In this document: one piece after another, positions 1 to 9,955 of the stretch
Position numbering within the stretch: position 1 is the first letter of the stretch
How the letters are laid out: each line of letters opens with the position of its first letter
Assembly: GCA_963766935.1 (NCBI GenBank)
Contig: CAVYBY010000006.1
Span: 1 to 64,000, forward strand
DNA from: CAVYBY01 sp963766935
Lineage (GTDB): Bacteria; Actinomycetota; UBA4738; HRBIN12
Length of the DNA stretch: 64,000 nucleotides
Direction of reading: 5' to 3'
Made by a program: the position numbers and the translations under genes
Notes under the pieces: model-generated
The model's input: the letters and a program-made list of their open reading frames with translations, nothing else
Told to the model about the DNA's origin: nothing
Databases searched by the model: none

Positions 1-180
1 TGGATGGGTGTGGAACCGACACGGAACCTCCTGGACGAGTTGGGACCGGGGTGGGCCGACCGGGCCGCGCGCTGAGATTCACACCGCGGCGCCGGCAACG
101 AGGAGGTCGCTCAGCTCACGCCCCCGAGTGTCGCACGCCGGTCCGGGACCGGCAATCGTGCGGCACGGTTGCCGCGTCGG

Positions 181-213
181 CCGCCAAGTGGCCGCGAAGT
201 GGCCGCCAAGTGG
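181..213. repeat. Three 11-bp direct repeats
   Basis: Three head-to-tail copies of CCGCNAAGTGG (middle copy has G, outer copies C at the variable position) lie about 75 bases before the GH26-like gene start. Bases 1-288 otherwise show no supported gene. An 11-bp period places each unit on one helical face, so a protein-binding array is possible, but chance slippage is equally possible. Confidence 0.5.
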
Positions 214-288
214 CCGATGGACCGCTGACAGGACCGGGGGTACAGTCGCGGTCCTCGTTTCGGATTCTTCCCTGGACGACCGAGCGCA

Positions 289-1414
289 TGAACATCCCCC
301 CGATCTCGCGCCGGCGTTTCCTCCGCCAGGCGGCAACCGCCGCCGGCTTCGCAGCCGTGGGCTTCCCGCTCTCGGATCTGCTCGGCCAATCGGCGGCCGC
401 CGGGCCTGGTCGCGACCCCGCGATCATGGGGTCCTGGGGCGGCTTGGTCGTTCCGGAAACCGGGGTCTACTGGGGCGCCGACGACACGACACGCGGCTTC
501 ACCGGGTCGAAGGGAATCGAGCGGCAGCTCGGCCGGCGGATGGCGATTCGCAGCCGGCGGTACCCCTGGCTCACTCCCTGCCCGAGCACGAAGACCGTCG
601 CCGACGCGGGGCTCGCCGCTCCGAAGGTCATTCCGATGTGCTCGTTCTCGAAGAACGGACGCTTCCCGGTGAAGACCGCGGGGTGGTCCAACGGCGGCGA
701 TCGGAGCGTCACGAGCTTCGGCCAGGGGCTCGACCGAATCTCGGGCGGCGAGTTCGACGCCTACTGGGAGCAGACCGCCCGCGGGTTGATGGCGCTCGGG
801 ACGCCCGTCATCGTCCGCCTGTGGATGGAGATGAACAGCAAGGACAGCCCCTACGCCTCGATATGGCAGGGCGGCGTCGGCATCGGTGAGGCGAGCTTCG
901 TCGCGGCCTGGCGCCACGTCCACGACGTCTTTGCGGCGAACGGGGCGACCCTCGGCGCCGGGGGCCGCTGCATCTTCGTGTTCTGCCCGCAGCGACAGAG
1001 CACGTCGGGCTCGTGGAAGCCATACTGGCCCGGCGACGAGTACGTGGACTGGATGGGTCTGGATCTGTACCGGACGAGCTTCACCGCCGGCACCCAGACC
1101 GCGCGGGCGACATGGACACCTACGACTGGGCCGTCGCGCAAGCGATGCCGTTCATCGTGTGCGAGGCCGGGTTCACGCAGGGCAAGGTGGTCACGACGGC
1201 GGACGGACGGTTCGACAAGGACGGCAAGAAGACCGGTCATAGCTTGATCGCCGACACGCAGCGGCAGGTCCTCGAGCATCCGCAGTGCGTCGCCTACGTT
1301 CACTGGAACAACGTCGGACCCGTGGCGAACGACTACATCGACACCAGCCCGGCGTCCTTGGCGCAATACCGTGCCTTCGCGACGGACCCCGCGTACGCGC
1401 TCGTGAGGACGTAG
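289..1414 (+). CDS. Tat-exported GH26-like (beta-mannanase family) glycoside hydrolase, frameshifted
   Basis: Start ATG 289 gives a twin-arginine signal (SRRRFLRQAATAAG) followed by a hydrophobic segment, so export by Tat is predicted. The mature part resembles glycoside hydrolase family 26: a GVYWGA opening, RLWMEMNS around residue 185 carrying the expected acid/base glutamate, WPGDEYVDWMGLDLY, and FIVCEAGF carrying the expected nucleophile glutamate. The reading frame changes at about 1090-1110, and the second half (including the nucleophile) continues in another frame to the TAG at 1412-1414. Both halves look conserved, so a sequencing indel is more likely than decay. Substrate (mannan or another beta-glycan) is not determinable. 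It is followed at once by a GT-C glycosyltransferase gene. Confidence 0.7.
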
Positions 1415-2813
1415 CGACGACCCGTCGGTGGCTGCTCGTCGTGTCGGCGGGCTTCCTCGTCGCCCAGCTGCTGCTGCTCGATCCGCACCGGGCTCCGTCG
1501 TGGGACGAGGCCGTGTACCTGTCGCAGGTCTCCCCGCACGCGCACGCGACGTTGTTTGCCGCGTCGAGGGCGCGCGGGATCACCCTGCTGATCGCCCCGA
1601 TGACGCTCGCCGGCGGGTCGCTGCTCTCGGTTCGGCTGTGGCTCGCCGTCATCTCCGCCGCGGGGCTCGGTCTGGCCTTCGGGACGTGGGCGAGGTCGAT
1701 CGGGGCCGCGGCGGCCGTGGCGGCTGGCTTCTTCGGCGCATCCTGGCTGGCGCTGTTCTACGGCTCCGAGGTGATGCCGAACCTGTGGTCCGCATTGCTC
1801 GGGGTCGCGGCCTGTGGGGTGCTGGCTCACCGGCCGGAGCCGGATGAGCCGGCGGCGGATCGTGCTGGGGGCGGCATTGCTGGGGGCGATGGCCCTCGTC
1901 CGTCCGCCGGACGCCGCCGTGCTGGCCGTCGCGATCGCCATCGTCGCGGCGGTCGGGGCCGGCTCGACCGGCGGCTCCTGGCCGGGCTCGGCGTGGGGCT
2001 CGTCGCCGGGTGGGCGCCGTGGATCATCGAGACGTCGGTCCGGTTCGACGGCCCGGTTCGCGCGCTGGGCGCAGCCCGGGACCTCTCGCACGTCGCCGCC
2101 GGCGGACCCATCTCGGCGCTGCAGCACTACCTGGCCCTGTCCGACGGGCCGACCCTCGGGCCGGATCCGGGCGGGGTGACGCTCGCCGGTGCCACATGGT
2201 GGCTCGCCCTCCTCGTGTTCGCCGCCGTCGGGCTGACAACCCGGGACGGAGCGGACTCCCCGCCGGGGCGGCGAACCGCGCTCGCCTCGGCCGCGGCCTC
2301 GGGGGCGCTGCTGCTCGGTGTCTATCTGTTCGGGATCGGGGGTCTCGCCCCCCGATTCCTGATGCCGGGGCTCGCGTTGATCGGCGTCCCCGCTGCGTCG
2401 GGGCTTCGGCGGCTCGTCGCCGCGCGGACCATCGTCTGGATCGGCGCCTTCGGTTTGGTGGTCGGGAGCTGGGTGGGATGGCAGGCGGCGGTGGCGGTCC
2501 GCGTGGAGCGGCAGGAGCAAGCGGACCGGGCCGTCCTGCAGACCGTGGGCGTCGCGCTCGCCCAGGTCTCGGATGGACCGCCGTGCCTTCGGCAGCACCG
2601 GTGGCTTCCCGCAGATCCAATTCGCCTCCGGTTGTGCCGGCGTCCATCTGCCTTCCGTCGACGAAACGAGTTCCGCGCTCTTGGCTCCGGATCCGCGACG
2701 TTCGTCGCGGCGCCGACAACCGTCGACCGCCCGCAAGTCTGGGGCTTCGGCCGGCTGCCTCGTCGCTCGCGGCGAGCGTCGGATGGGAGATCTGGGAGCT
2801 CGGGCCTGTCTGA
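1411..2813 (+). CDS. GT-C superfamily (GT39/ArnT-like) membrane glycosyltransferase, frameshifted
   Basis: A polytopic membrane protein beginning with a hydrophobic helix (RRWLLVVSAGFLVAQLLLL) followed by APSWDEAVYLSQ, the acidic DE motif in the first extracytoplasmic loop of polyprenyl-phosphate-sugar-dependent GT-C enzymes. Several further hydrophobic helices follow. The frame shifts at about 1830, returns at about 1970, and shifts again near 2570 and 2700; the last frame ends VGWEIWELGPV with TGA at 2811-2813. No conventional start codon is visible ahead of the first helix (first in-frame GTG is 1441, inside the helix), so the start is unresolved. Sugar and acceptor are unknown. The gene converges on the phosphoesterase gene. 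Confidence 0.6.
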
Positions 2814-2819
2814 ACCGCT

Positions 2820-3773
2820 TCAGGCGAGCAGGTCCGACATCGGCCGCGCGTCGGCGGCCGCCCGAAGCGGCTCCAAGCCGAACAGCATCTCGATCGTGCG
2901 AAGGATCGAATAGTGGTTGTACGGAAGCTCGGATCTGACGCCCTTCGCGGCGCCGGGTCCCGCGAAGATCGTCACGATGTGCCCGCCGCCGCTACCCTCC
3001 AGCCCACAGCACGTCGAGTCGTCTCGCATCGCTTCGTCCCAGGTGATCATCAGGACTCCGCCCGGCCCGAGCGCATGCATCAGCGAGGGAAGCTCTCGCG
3101 CGAGGAAGTCGTTCACGGATGCCAGCGCACAGTCGTGCCCGTCGTCGCAGAGATCCGGCGTCATCCAGATGAAGTCGGGCAGAGATCCCCTCGCGATGTC
3201 TTGGCTCAGCCGAATCAGCGGCACCACGTGATCGCCGGGCGGGGCTGCGCACGATGTCGTCGAAGAACATGAACGGGTTGTGCTTCTTCGCGTACAGGCC
3301 GTCGTGCATCACGTCGAGCCGACCAATGGAAGACCCTCGACATACGCGGTCCAGGTGAGCCCGGCATGCTCGAGCTGGTCGACGAGGTTGGTCTCCGGGA
3401 CCAGGTGATACGGAGTGTCGGTCGTGATCCCGAAGGTGGAGCCGCCGATCAGCGCGAGGTAGTTCGGCAGCGACGGATGCGTGATCGCGTAGAAGTTGGT
3501 CGCGAGCGCGTAGGTCGAGGCCAGGTGGGCGATGAACGGCGCGCTCGGATCGTCCAGGACGTCCGAAAAGCCGCGGTTCTCCAGGACGACGATGGCGACG
3601 CGGGGAGGTCCCGGTCGAAGGCGACTCGAAGGCGGCGTGGCGGGGGTCGAGACCGCGCCGGCGGAGGTGGAGGATGACGGCGACCGCGAGACCGGGCCGG
3701 GAGCTTGGTTCCCACTGCAGGCACCGAGGATCACCAACAGCGAGACGAGAGCGGCGGTGGGGAAGCGACGCAT
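2820..3773 (-). CDS. Phosphoesterase-family lipoprotein (acid phosphatase / PI3P phosphatase-like), frameshifted
   Basis: Starts ATG 3773 with a lipoprotein signal (SLLVILGACSG; lipidated Cys near residue 19), so it is likely membrane-anchored outside the cytoplasm. ENRGFSDVLDD and ITHPSLPNYLALIGGS match the pfam04185 phosphoesterase family, which includes acid phosphatases and SapM-like phosphatidylinositol-3-phosphatases. Downstream segments with DDGHDCA, MITWDEA and GPGAAKG also fit. Residues from 3310 to about 3230 read in another frame, then the original frame resumes: two compensating indels. The natural substrate is not identifiable. Confidence 0.75.
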
Positions 3774-3830
3774 GCGGGGTCCGGCGAGTATCCCAGGCCG
3801 CGCCGGACGCGGGACCTCGCGCGGATCGCC

Positions 3831-4680
3831 TCAGGTCTTGCGGTAGACGCGAACGCCCAGCGGGACGAAGAGCGCCAAGATCACCCCGAACCACGCCATC
3901 GATTGCCACAGAAGCGTTCCCAGCGAGGGGACGACACCGACGAGCGTGGCCGGCGCTTTCGTGTAGATCTCCCCGAGCGTCAAGACGCGAAACGTCTCGG
4001 CCCAGATCGACACAGGATTCACATTTGACCAGGCCTGGAGCCAGCCGGGGAAGCCCGCGTCCGGGACGAACGCCGAGCTCGCGAACACCAGCGGGAACAC
4101 CAGCGTGAACGTCGCCGCTTGCACCGCCTCGACCGTCTTGAGCGAAGGCCGGCGAACGCCGCCACCCACGTGAAGGCGTACCGAACCGAGACGGCGCCGA
4201 CAAAGCCCAGCAGCGCTTCCATGATCCCCTCGTGGAACCGATAGCCGACGAGGATAGGCGACCACGAGCATGAGGACGACCTGGAACCCGATCACCACCG
4301 TGTCGGCGGCAGTGCGCCGGCCAGGACGGCGGAGCGCGCCATCGGAAGCGACTTGAAGCGATCGATGAGACCTTTCTGAAGGTCGTCGGCGAGGCCCACA
4401 CCCGGTCTGGAGCGCCGCAAAGATCGCGGTCTGCACGAAAATCCCGGGCATCAGGAAGTCCACGTACGGGATGTCGGGCGGCAGGGCCCGCTTCATCGCG
4501 CCGCCCCAGACGTAGACGAACAGCAGCACGAACATCACCGGCTGGATCGTCGAGAAGACCAGCAGGTCGGGCTTGCGGATGTAGGTCAGCAGGTTCCGCT
4601 TGGTCAGCGTCCGCCAGTCCGAGACCGCCAGGCCGATGCGGTTTGCGGGTGCAGCCGGAGGTCTCTGTGGTCGCGCTCAC
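3831..4680 (-). CDS. ABC-2 type exporter permease (DrrB-like), frameshifted
   Basis: Membrane subunit of an ABC-2 exporter. Recognisable pieces are DWRTLTKRNLLTYIRKPDL, QPVMFVLLFVYVWGGAM, VDFLMPGIFVQTAIF and the C-terminal hydrophobic block ending GVRVYRKT. GTG 4680 overlaps the ATPase stop (GTGA), implying translational coupling. At least four frame changes occur (about 4640, 4390, 4250, 4160), all with recognisable DrrB-like sequence on both sides, so they are probably assembly indels. The substrate (drug or lipid) is unknown. Confidence 0.7.
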
Positions 4681-5703
4681 CGCTTCTTCTTCCTCCCCCT
4701 CCGGCCGCCCTCGGCCGCCGTGCCTTCGCCGTCTCCGCCGCGTCGCCCTCGACCGAACCCTCCGCCGTGTGCCCGGTGAGCGAGAGGAAGACGTCGTCGA
4801 GCGAGGGACGCCGGAGCTCGATCCCGGCGAGCTCGATCTTCTGGTCGTCCAGGCGCCGGACGGCTTCGGTCAGGATCCCGTCCCGTCGGAGCCAACCGGC
4901 ACGGTGATCTCGCCGCTCTGGTTATCCACGGTGCCGCCGCCGGGCCCGAGCCCGAGCACGGCGCCGGCCGCCTCGCCTACCCGGGAGTGGTCGGCGATCC
5001 GAATGGCCAGCAGCTCGCCGCCGACGCGCAGCTTGAGCTCGTCGGACGTCCCTTCCGCGATCACATGGCCGTTGTCGACCACGGCGATCTGGTCGGCCAG
5101 ACGGTCGGCCTCCTCCAGATACTGGGTCGTAAGCAGCAGCGTGGTCCCGTCCTGCACCAGCTCGCGGATGATGTCCCACATCTCGAGGCGGCTTCGCGGG
5201 TCGAGCCCGGTGGTCGGCTCGTCGAGGAAGAGGACGCGCGGATGGCCGACGAGGCTCGCCCCGAGGTCCAGGCGGCGGCGCATGCCGCCCGAGTACGTCT
5301 TGGCGACCCGGTTGGCCGCGGCCGACAGCTCGAAGCGCTCGAGGATCGATTCGGCTCGCCGCCGCGCCTCCGCGGCCGGCAGGTGGTACAGGCGGCCGAC
5401 CATCTCGATGTTCTCGAAGCCCGTGAGGTTCTCGTCGACCGCGGCGGACTGACCGGCCAGGCCGATCTCGTGGCGCAGACGCTCGGCGTCGCGGACGACG
5501 TCGTACCCGACCACCGTGGCGCGGCCGGCGTCCGGATGCAGCAGGGTCGTGAGAATCCTGACCATCGTGGTCTTGCCGGCGCCGTTGGGCCCGAGCAGGC
5601 CGAAGACGGTGCTCGCTTCGACCTGCAGGTCGACGCCGTCAACGGCTTTGACCTGGCCGAAATGCTTCTTCAGTTGCTCGACGACGATCGCAGGCCCGTC
5701 CAT
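4677..5703 (-). CDS. ABC-2 exporter ATPase (DrrA/CcmA-like), C-terminus frameshifted
   Basis: Nucleotide-binding subunit of the exporter. GPNGAGKTT is the Walker A, YSGGMRRRLDLGASL the signature and LFLDEPTTGLDP the Walker B. I place the start at ATG 5703 (MDGPAIVVEQ) because a TAGCAT hexamer ends 10 bases upstream. The main frame stops at 4870, but ILTEAVRRLDDQKIELAGI and RRPSLDDVFLSLTGH, typical of the DrrA C-terminus, continue in the next frame. A further shift leads to ...GRKKKR and a TGA at 4677 that overlaps the permease start. Two indels are therefore inferred. Confidence 0.8.
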
Positions 5704-5713
5704 GAAGCTCCAC

Positions 5714-5719
5714 ATGCTA
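5714..5719 (-). promoter_or_regulatory. -10-like TAGCAT, leaderless start of exporter ATPase gene
   Basis: TAGCAT lies 10 bases before ATG 5703 and no Shine-Dalgarno is present between them. One of fifteen such sites in the window. Confidence 0.45.
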
Positions 5720-5835
5720 CCGGCCTTCGGGAGGACCGCGAGATCGCCCGGATCGTCGGCATCCGGCGACCGCGCGACCGGCCTGAAGTATCGTGCCGAG
5801 AGCCGCCGAACCGCTCAGCGAGTCGAGGTCCGTGC

Positions 5836-6822
5836 ATGCTTCATACGCAGCTCTGTGATCTGCTGAACATCCGGACGCCGGTGATCCAGGCCGGAATGAG
5901 CACCTTCACGTCGCCGGCGCTCGTGGCGGCCGTCTCCGACGCGGGAGGGCTGGGAAGCCTGGGCGCCTGGCACCGCCCCGCCGATCAGCTACGGCGCGAT
6001 CTGGCGGAGCTTCGAGACCGAACCGACCGGCCGTTCGCCGTCAACCACGTCGTTCCCGATCTCGATCCGGACGGGTTCGGTCTCACCCTCGAGCACCCGC
6101 CGGCCGTCGTTTCGTTCGCCCTCGACGATGCCGGATCCCTCATCGACCCCGTCCACGATGCGGGGAGCCTGGTCATGCAGCAGATCACCACCGTGGAGCA
6201 AGCATCGGTTGCCGCGGAACACGGCGCGGACATCATCGTGGCCCAGGGAGGCGAGGCGGGAGGCTACGGTGGGACGGTGTCCACACTGGCGCTCGTTCCT
6301 CAAGTCGTCGACGCGGTGGGACCGATCCCCGTCGTCGCCGCGGGGGGAATCGCCGACGGACGTGGGCTGGCGGCGGCGCTGATGCTCGGCGCGGCCGGGG
6401 TCAATCTCGGTACCCGGTTCCTCGCGTCCCGCGAATCTCCGATCGCGGAGTCATGGAAGCGCGCGATCCTCGAGTCGGCGTCGGAGGCTTGGATTCAACT
6501 CGAGTTCTTCAACGCGCTCGAGCCGAACCCGGGCACGCTGGGCTACGGCACGCGAGTCCGCGCCCTGAGGACCGAGTTCGTCGAGATGTGGCGGCAACGG
6601 TGGGTGGAGAATCGGCTGGATGCAGCTGCGGCGCAGGCCGATCTCGATGCCGCGGCGGCGGAGGGCCGACTCGAAGAGCTGTTGGTCTTCGGCGGTCAGA
6701 GTGCGGGAATCATCCACGACGTACTCCCGGCGGCCGACATCGTTCGCATGATCAGCGCGGACGCCGAACAGGCGCTGGTCCGCGTGACCGGGTCGACCTC
6801 GCTGCCGTCCGGCGGAGGGTGA
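5836..6822 (+). CDS. Nitronate monooxygenase (2-nitropropane dioxygenase family)
   Basis: A 328-residue FMN-dependent TIM-barrel oxidase predicted to oxidise alkyl nitronates in the cytoplasm; related proteins also act on propionate-3-nitronate. Seen: PVIQAGMSTFTSPALVAAVS at the N-terminus, IIVAQGGEAGGYGG in the middle and VVAAGGIADGRGLAAALMLG with GVNLGTRF, the phosphate-binding part of the family. The start at ATG 5836 has GAGG 8 bases upstream, so it is leadered. It is divergent from the ABC-2 exporter. Enoyl-ACP reductase II (FabK) is a close relative and cannot be excluded. Confidence 0.85.
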   Translation: MLHTQLCDLLNIRTPVIQAGMSTFTSPALVAAVSDAGGLGSLGAWHRPADQLRRDLAELRDRTDRPFAVNHVVPDLDPDGFGLTLEHPPAVVSFALDDAGSLIDPVHDAGSLVMQQITTVEQASVAAEHGADIIVAQGGEAGGYGGTVSTLALVPQVVDAVGPIPVVAAGGIADGRGLAAALMLGAAGVNLGTRFLASRESPIAESWKRAILESASEAWIQLEFFNALEPNPGTLGYGTRVRALRTEFVEMWRQRWVENRLDAAAAQADLDAAAAEGRLEELLVFGGQSAGIIHDVLPAADIVRMISADAEQALVRVTGSTSLPSGGG

Positions 6823-6831
6823 CGCCGCTGG

Positions 6832-7383
6832 TCAGCCCGGCGGATCCTCCCCGACAACCCCGTCCACGGACTCCCGGATGAGGTCGGCGTGGCCGTTGTG
6901 CCGCGCGTACTCCTCGATCAGATCGATCAGGATGCGCCGCATGCTGGGGGCGCGCCCGTCGGGCCACGTCCACCGCGCCAGCTGATCGAGACCGCCGCCG
7001 GCAAGCGCCTCCGCGGTCGCGGCCCGGGACCGGGCAACGGCGTCCCGCCAGAGCGCCATCAGATCTTCGGGCGTGTCCTCGGTGGCCGAGTGCCAGTCCC
7101 ATTCGGGATCGGCGTCCCAGTCGACGGCGTCCCACGGCGGCCCGGGCTCCCGCCCGAGCAGGCGCTGGGAGAAGTAGTCGTCCTCGACGTTGGCAAGATG
7201 CTTGAGCAAACCGCCCAGCGTGATCGTCGAGGAGGCCGCCGTGGCCCGGAGGGCCGTCGCGTCGAGCCCCCCGCATTTCCACGCGAAGATCGCCCGCTGC
7301 CGCTCCAGCGAGCCGAGGAGGGTGGCCGTCTCGTCCCCGGCCACCGGAGGCTCCGAGGGAACCTGCTGGTTCAGCTCCGTCAT
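6832..7383 (-). CDS. DinB-like (DUF664) four-helix protein
   Basis: A 183-residue protein of the DinB/DUF664 superfamily, whose members are often thiol-dependent or metal-binding four-helix proteins. Seen: an early helix ERQRAIFAWKCGGLD, the conserved LGGLLKHLANVEDDYF with a candidate metal-ligand His, a WDWHSATEDTPEDL segment, and EEYARHNGHADLIRESVDG with two His. The start ATG 7383 follows TAGACT by 9 bases. It converges on the nitronate monooxygenase gene. The physiological substrate is unknown. Confidence 0.8.
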   Translation of the reverse strand: MTELNQQVPSEPPVAGDETATLLGSLERQRAIFAWKCGGLDATALRATAASSTITLGGLLKHLANVEDDYFSQRLLGREPGPPWDAVDWDADPEWDWHSATEDTPEDLMALWRDAVARSRAATAEALAGGGLDQLARWTWPDGRAPSMRRILIDLIEEYARHNGHADLIRESVDGVVGEDPPG

Positions 7384-7392
7384 CGAAAGGCG

Positions 7393-7398
7393 AGTCTA
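7393..7398 (-). promoter_or_regulatory. -10-like TAGACT, leaderless start of DinB-like gene
   Basis: TAGACT lies 9 bases before ATG 7383 with no Shine-Dalgarno in the gap. Confidence 0.45.
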
Positions 7399-7470
7399 CC
7401 GGCGACGTCCGTCCGCCCGCCGGTGCGCCTGCGAAGTCCCCGGCGCGCTTGCGTGTGGCTGGTAGATGGG

Positions 7471-7557
7471 TGTCGGAGAGGGGATTTGAACCCCTACGCC
7501 CCGCAAAGGGCACTAGGCCCTCAACCTAGCGCGTCTACCAAGTTCCGCCACTCCGAC
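7471..7557 (-). tRNA. tRNA-Leu (anticodon GAG)
   Basis: An 87-base class II tRNA with acceptor stem GTCGGAG/CTCCGAC, D-arm GGCGGAACTTGGTAGACGC, anticodon loop TTGAGGG, long variable arm and T-arm GGGGTTCAAATCCCC. The discriminator base is A and CCA is not encoded. It lies 38 bases after secG on the same strand, a common secG-tRNA-Leu arrangement, and may be cotranscribed. Confidence 0.97.
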
Positions 7558-7595
7558 GTGAGCCGGGCGATTCTAGCAAGGGGTGCCTGCCGCCC

Positions 7596-7823
7596 CTAGG
7601 GCGTCCACTGCCAGGCGAGCCAGAAGACCGAGAGCCCCCACACGACCGCGGTCATGACCGTGATCCGGTCGAGCGTGCGCTCGAGCGACGTGCCTCCGGA
7701 CAGGTTCGACGCGCCGCCGAACATGTCGGACAGCCCGCTCCCCCGGCCGGAGTGCAGCAGGATCACCAGCACCAGGAACAGCGAGGTCACAACGGTCAGA
7801 ACGAGGGCGATGGTGTTGATCAT
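7596..7823 (-). CDS. secG: Preprotein translocase subunit SecG
   Basis: A 75-residue two-helix membrane protein of the SecYEG channel. TM1 is TIALVLTVVTSLFLVLVILL, followed by HSGRGSGLSDMFGG, the glycine-rich cytoplasmic loop typical of SecG, then TM2 (MTAVVWGLSVFWLAW). Start ATG 7823 overlaps the TGA of oppF by 4 bases (ATGA), so SecG synthesis appears coupled to the peptide transporter operon rather than to tpiA as in many relatives. Confidence 0.93.
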   Translation of the reverse strand: MINTIALVLTVVTSLFLVLVILLHSGRGSGLSDMFGGASNLSGGTSLERTLDRITVMTAVVWGLSVFWLAWQWTP

Positions 7824-8938
7824 GGGAGTCCTTGAGCGGGCTGGCCGCTCTCGGCGGCGTCTCCCAAGATAGCCTCCGGCAGCGGGTAGTGACACGCAGC
7901 CACGTGCCCCTCCCCCATGGTCTCCAGCGGCGGCTCGTCCGTCATGCAGACCGGCATGATCCCCTCGACGACCCCCTTCTCGCTCGCAAGCGTCTTCGTC
8001 TGCGGGCACCGCGGGTGGAAGCGGCATCCCGACGGCGGGTCGATCGGGGACGGCACGTCTCCCTCGAGGATGATCCGGCGCTTCTTCATCGCCTTGTCGG
8101 GATCCGGGATCGGCACCGCGGAAAGCAGCGCACCCGTGTACGGATGCTTCGGCGTCCGGTACAGCTCGTCGCCCTCGGCGCTCTCGACGATCTTGCCGAG
8201 ATACATCACGGCCACGCGGTCGGAGACGTGCTTCACCACGGAGAGGTCGTGCGCGATGAACAGATAGGTCAGGTTGAACTCGTCCTGCAGGTCGGCCAGC
8301 AGGTTGAGGATCTGCGCCTGGATCGACACGTCGAGGGCAGACACCGGCTCGTCGCAGACGATCAGCTTCGGACGCAGCGCAACCGACCTCGCCACTCCGA
8401 TGCGCTGGCGCTGGCCGCCGGAGAACTCGTGCGGGTACCGGTTGTAGTGCTCCGGGTTGAGCCCGACCAGCTCCATGAGCTGCTGGACCTCGGACTTCAC
8501 CTTGTTCCGCGGCACCGTCTTGTGGAGGTGGAACGGGTCACCGATGATCGAGCCGACGGTCTTGCGGGGATTGAGCGAGGCGTACGGGTCCTGGAACACC
8601 ATTTGCATGTCGCGGCGCAACTCCCGCAGCTTCTTCCCCTTGAGGTTCGTGATGTCCTGCCCGTCGAACTCGATCGTGCCCTCGGTCGCGTCGTAGAGAC
8701 GCATGATGACCCGGGCCAGGGTCGACTTTCCGCACCCCGTCTCGCCGACGAGGCCCATCGTCTCCCCCTCGTAGACCTCCAGGTCGACACCGTCGACGGC
8801 ATGCACCGCGCCGATCTTGCGCTGGAACAAGATCCCACGAGTGATCGGGAAGAGCTTGCGCACACCCCGAAGCCGTACGAGCGGAGTCCGCAAGCTGGAT
8901 TTCGGTGGTGGGGTCTGCTCGATCGCTTCCATCGTCAT
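7820..8938 (-). CDS. oppF: Oligopeptide ABC transporter ATPase, OppF type
   Basis: A 372-residue ATPase of a peptide importer. GETGCGKST (Walker A), FSGGQRQRIGVARSVAL (signature) and DEPVSALDVSIQAQ (Walker B) are intact. The C-terminal oligo_HPY region with CRFHPRCPQ and later CHYPLP, typical of Opp/Dpp ATPases, is present. Start ATG 8938 overlaps the oppD stop (ATGA), and its own stop overlaps the secG start in the same way. Confidence 0.93.
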   Translation of the reverse strand: MTMEAIEQTPPPKSSLRTPLVRLRGVRKLFPITRGILFQRKIGAVHAVDGVDLEVYEGETMGLVGETGCGKSTLARVIMRLYDATEGTIEFDGQDITNLKGKKLRELRRDMQMVFQDPYASLNPRKTVGSIIGDPFHLHKTVPRNKVKSEVQQLMELVGLNPEHYNRYPHEFSGGQRQRIGVARSVALRPKLIVCDEPVSALDVSIQAQILNLLADLQDEFNLTYLFIAHDLSVVKHVSDRVAVMYLGKIVESAEGDELYRTPKHPYTGALLSAVPIPDPDKAMKKRRIILEGDVPSPIDPPSGCRFHPRCPQTKTLASEKGVVEGIMPVCMTDEPPLETMGEGHVAACHYPLPEAILGDAAESGQPAQGLP

Positions 8939-9948
8939 TGCGCCACCACGCCCCCATGGAAAATGCGCTCTTTGTCCGCCGCGCTCAGGAAGCACGCAGA
9001 CGAATGGTGCCCGTCGGATGCAAGGAGCTCCGGCACCTGGACCTTGCATCGATCCAACACGTACGGACAACGGGGGTTGAACGCGCATCCGGGCGGCACA
9101 TTGATCATCGACGGCGGGAGCCCCTTGATCGGGTTGAGCCGGCTCTTGCCGGACGCGTCGAGGCGCGCGATCGAGCCGAGCAACCCCCAGGTGTAGGGAT
9201 GGTCTGCGTCGTAGTAGATATCGTGGGCACTGCCGTACTCGGCGACGCGGCCCGCGTACATCACCTGGATGTTGTTGCAGTGTTCGGCCACCACGCCCAA
9301 GTCGTGGGTGATGAGAACCACGGCCGCACCGAACTCGCTCTTCAGGCGGTCGATCAAGTCGAGGATCTGCGCTTGCACGGTCACGTCGAGAGCCGTGGTC
9401 GGCTCGTCGGCGATCAGGAGGTCCGGGTTGAGCGACAGGCCCATCGCGATCATCGCGCGCTGGCGCATACCGCCGGAGAACTCGTGCGGGTACTGGTGCG
9501 CGCGCTCCTTGGGCTTCGGGATTCCCACTTTGCGCAGCATGTCGATCGCCTGGTTCATGGCTGCCTTCTTGGAGATCGACTGGTGCGTGCCGACCGCCTC
9601 TGCGATCTGCTTCCCCACGCGGTAGAAGGGGTGCAGGGACGTCATCGGGTCTTGGAAGATCATGCTGATCTGCGCGCCACGGACCTTCCGAAGCTCGTCG
9701 TTCGGCATCTTGAGGAGGTCTTGGCCTTTGAAGTAGGCCTCGCCTTCGACGATCGCCTGCGACTCGCCGACGAGGCCCATGATCGTGAGGAAGGTGACCG
9801 ACTTGCCCGAACCGGATTCGCCGACGACGCCGAGGGTCTCGCCCGGATACAGCGAGAACGAGATGTTGTCGACCGCGCGGACAAGCCCGTCTTCGGTCGG
9901 GAACGTCACCGACAGATTGCGTACATCGAGCAGCGGCTCCGCCATCAC
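8935..9948 (-). CDS. oppD: Oligopeptide ABC transporter ATPase, OppD type
   Basis: A 337-residue second ATPase of the importer. GESGSGKSVTFL, FSGGMRQRAMIAMGL and DEPTTALDVTVQAQ are the nucleotide-binding motifs, and the C-terminal CAFNPRCPYVLDRC matches the cysteine-rich oligo_HPY domain. It starts 7 bases after oppB, probably at the ATG at 9948 or 9945, and overlaps oppF by 4 bases. Confidence 0.93.
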   Translation of the reverse strand: MMAEPLLDVRNLSVTFPTEDGLVRAVDNISFSLYPGETLGVVGESGSGKSVTFLTIMGLVGESQAIVEGEAYFKGQDLLKMPNDELRKVRGAQISMIFQDPMTSLHPFYRVGKQIAEAVGTHQSISKKAAMNQAIDMLRKVGIPKPKERAHQYPHEFSGGMRQRAMIAMGLSLNPDLLIADEPTTALDVTVQAQILDLIDRLKSEFGAAVVLITHDLGVVAEHCNNIQVMYAGRVAEYGSAHDIYYDADHPYTWGLLGSIARLDASGKSRLNPIKGLPPSMINVPPGCAFNPRCPYVLDRCKVQVPELLASDGHHSSACFLSAADKERIFHGGVVAQ

Positions 9949-9955
9949 CGATAGC

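Noticed and set aside
7578..7597. Terminator between secG and tRNA-Leu
   Set aside because: Only a 5-bp AGGGG/CCCCT stem overlapping the stop codon and no U-run.
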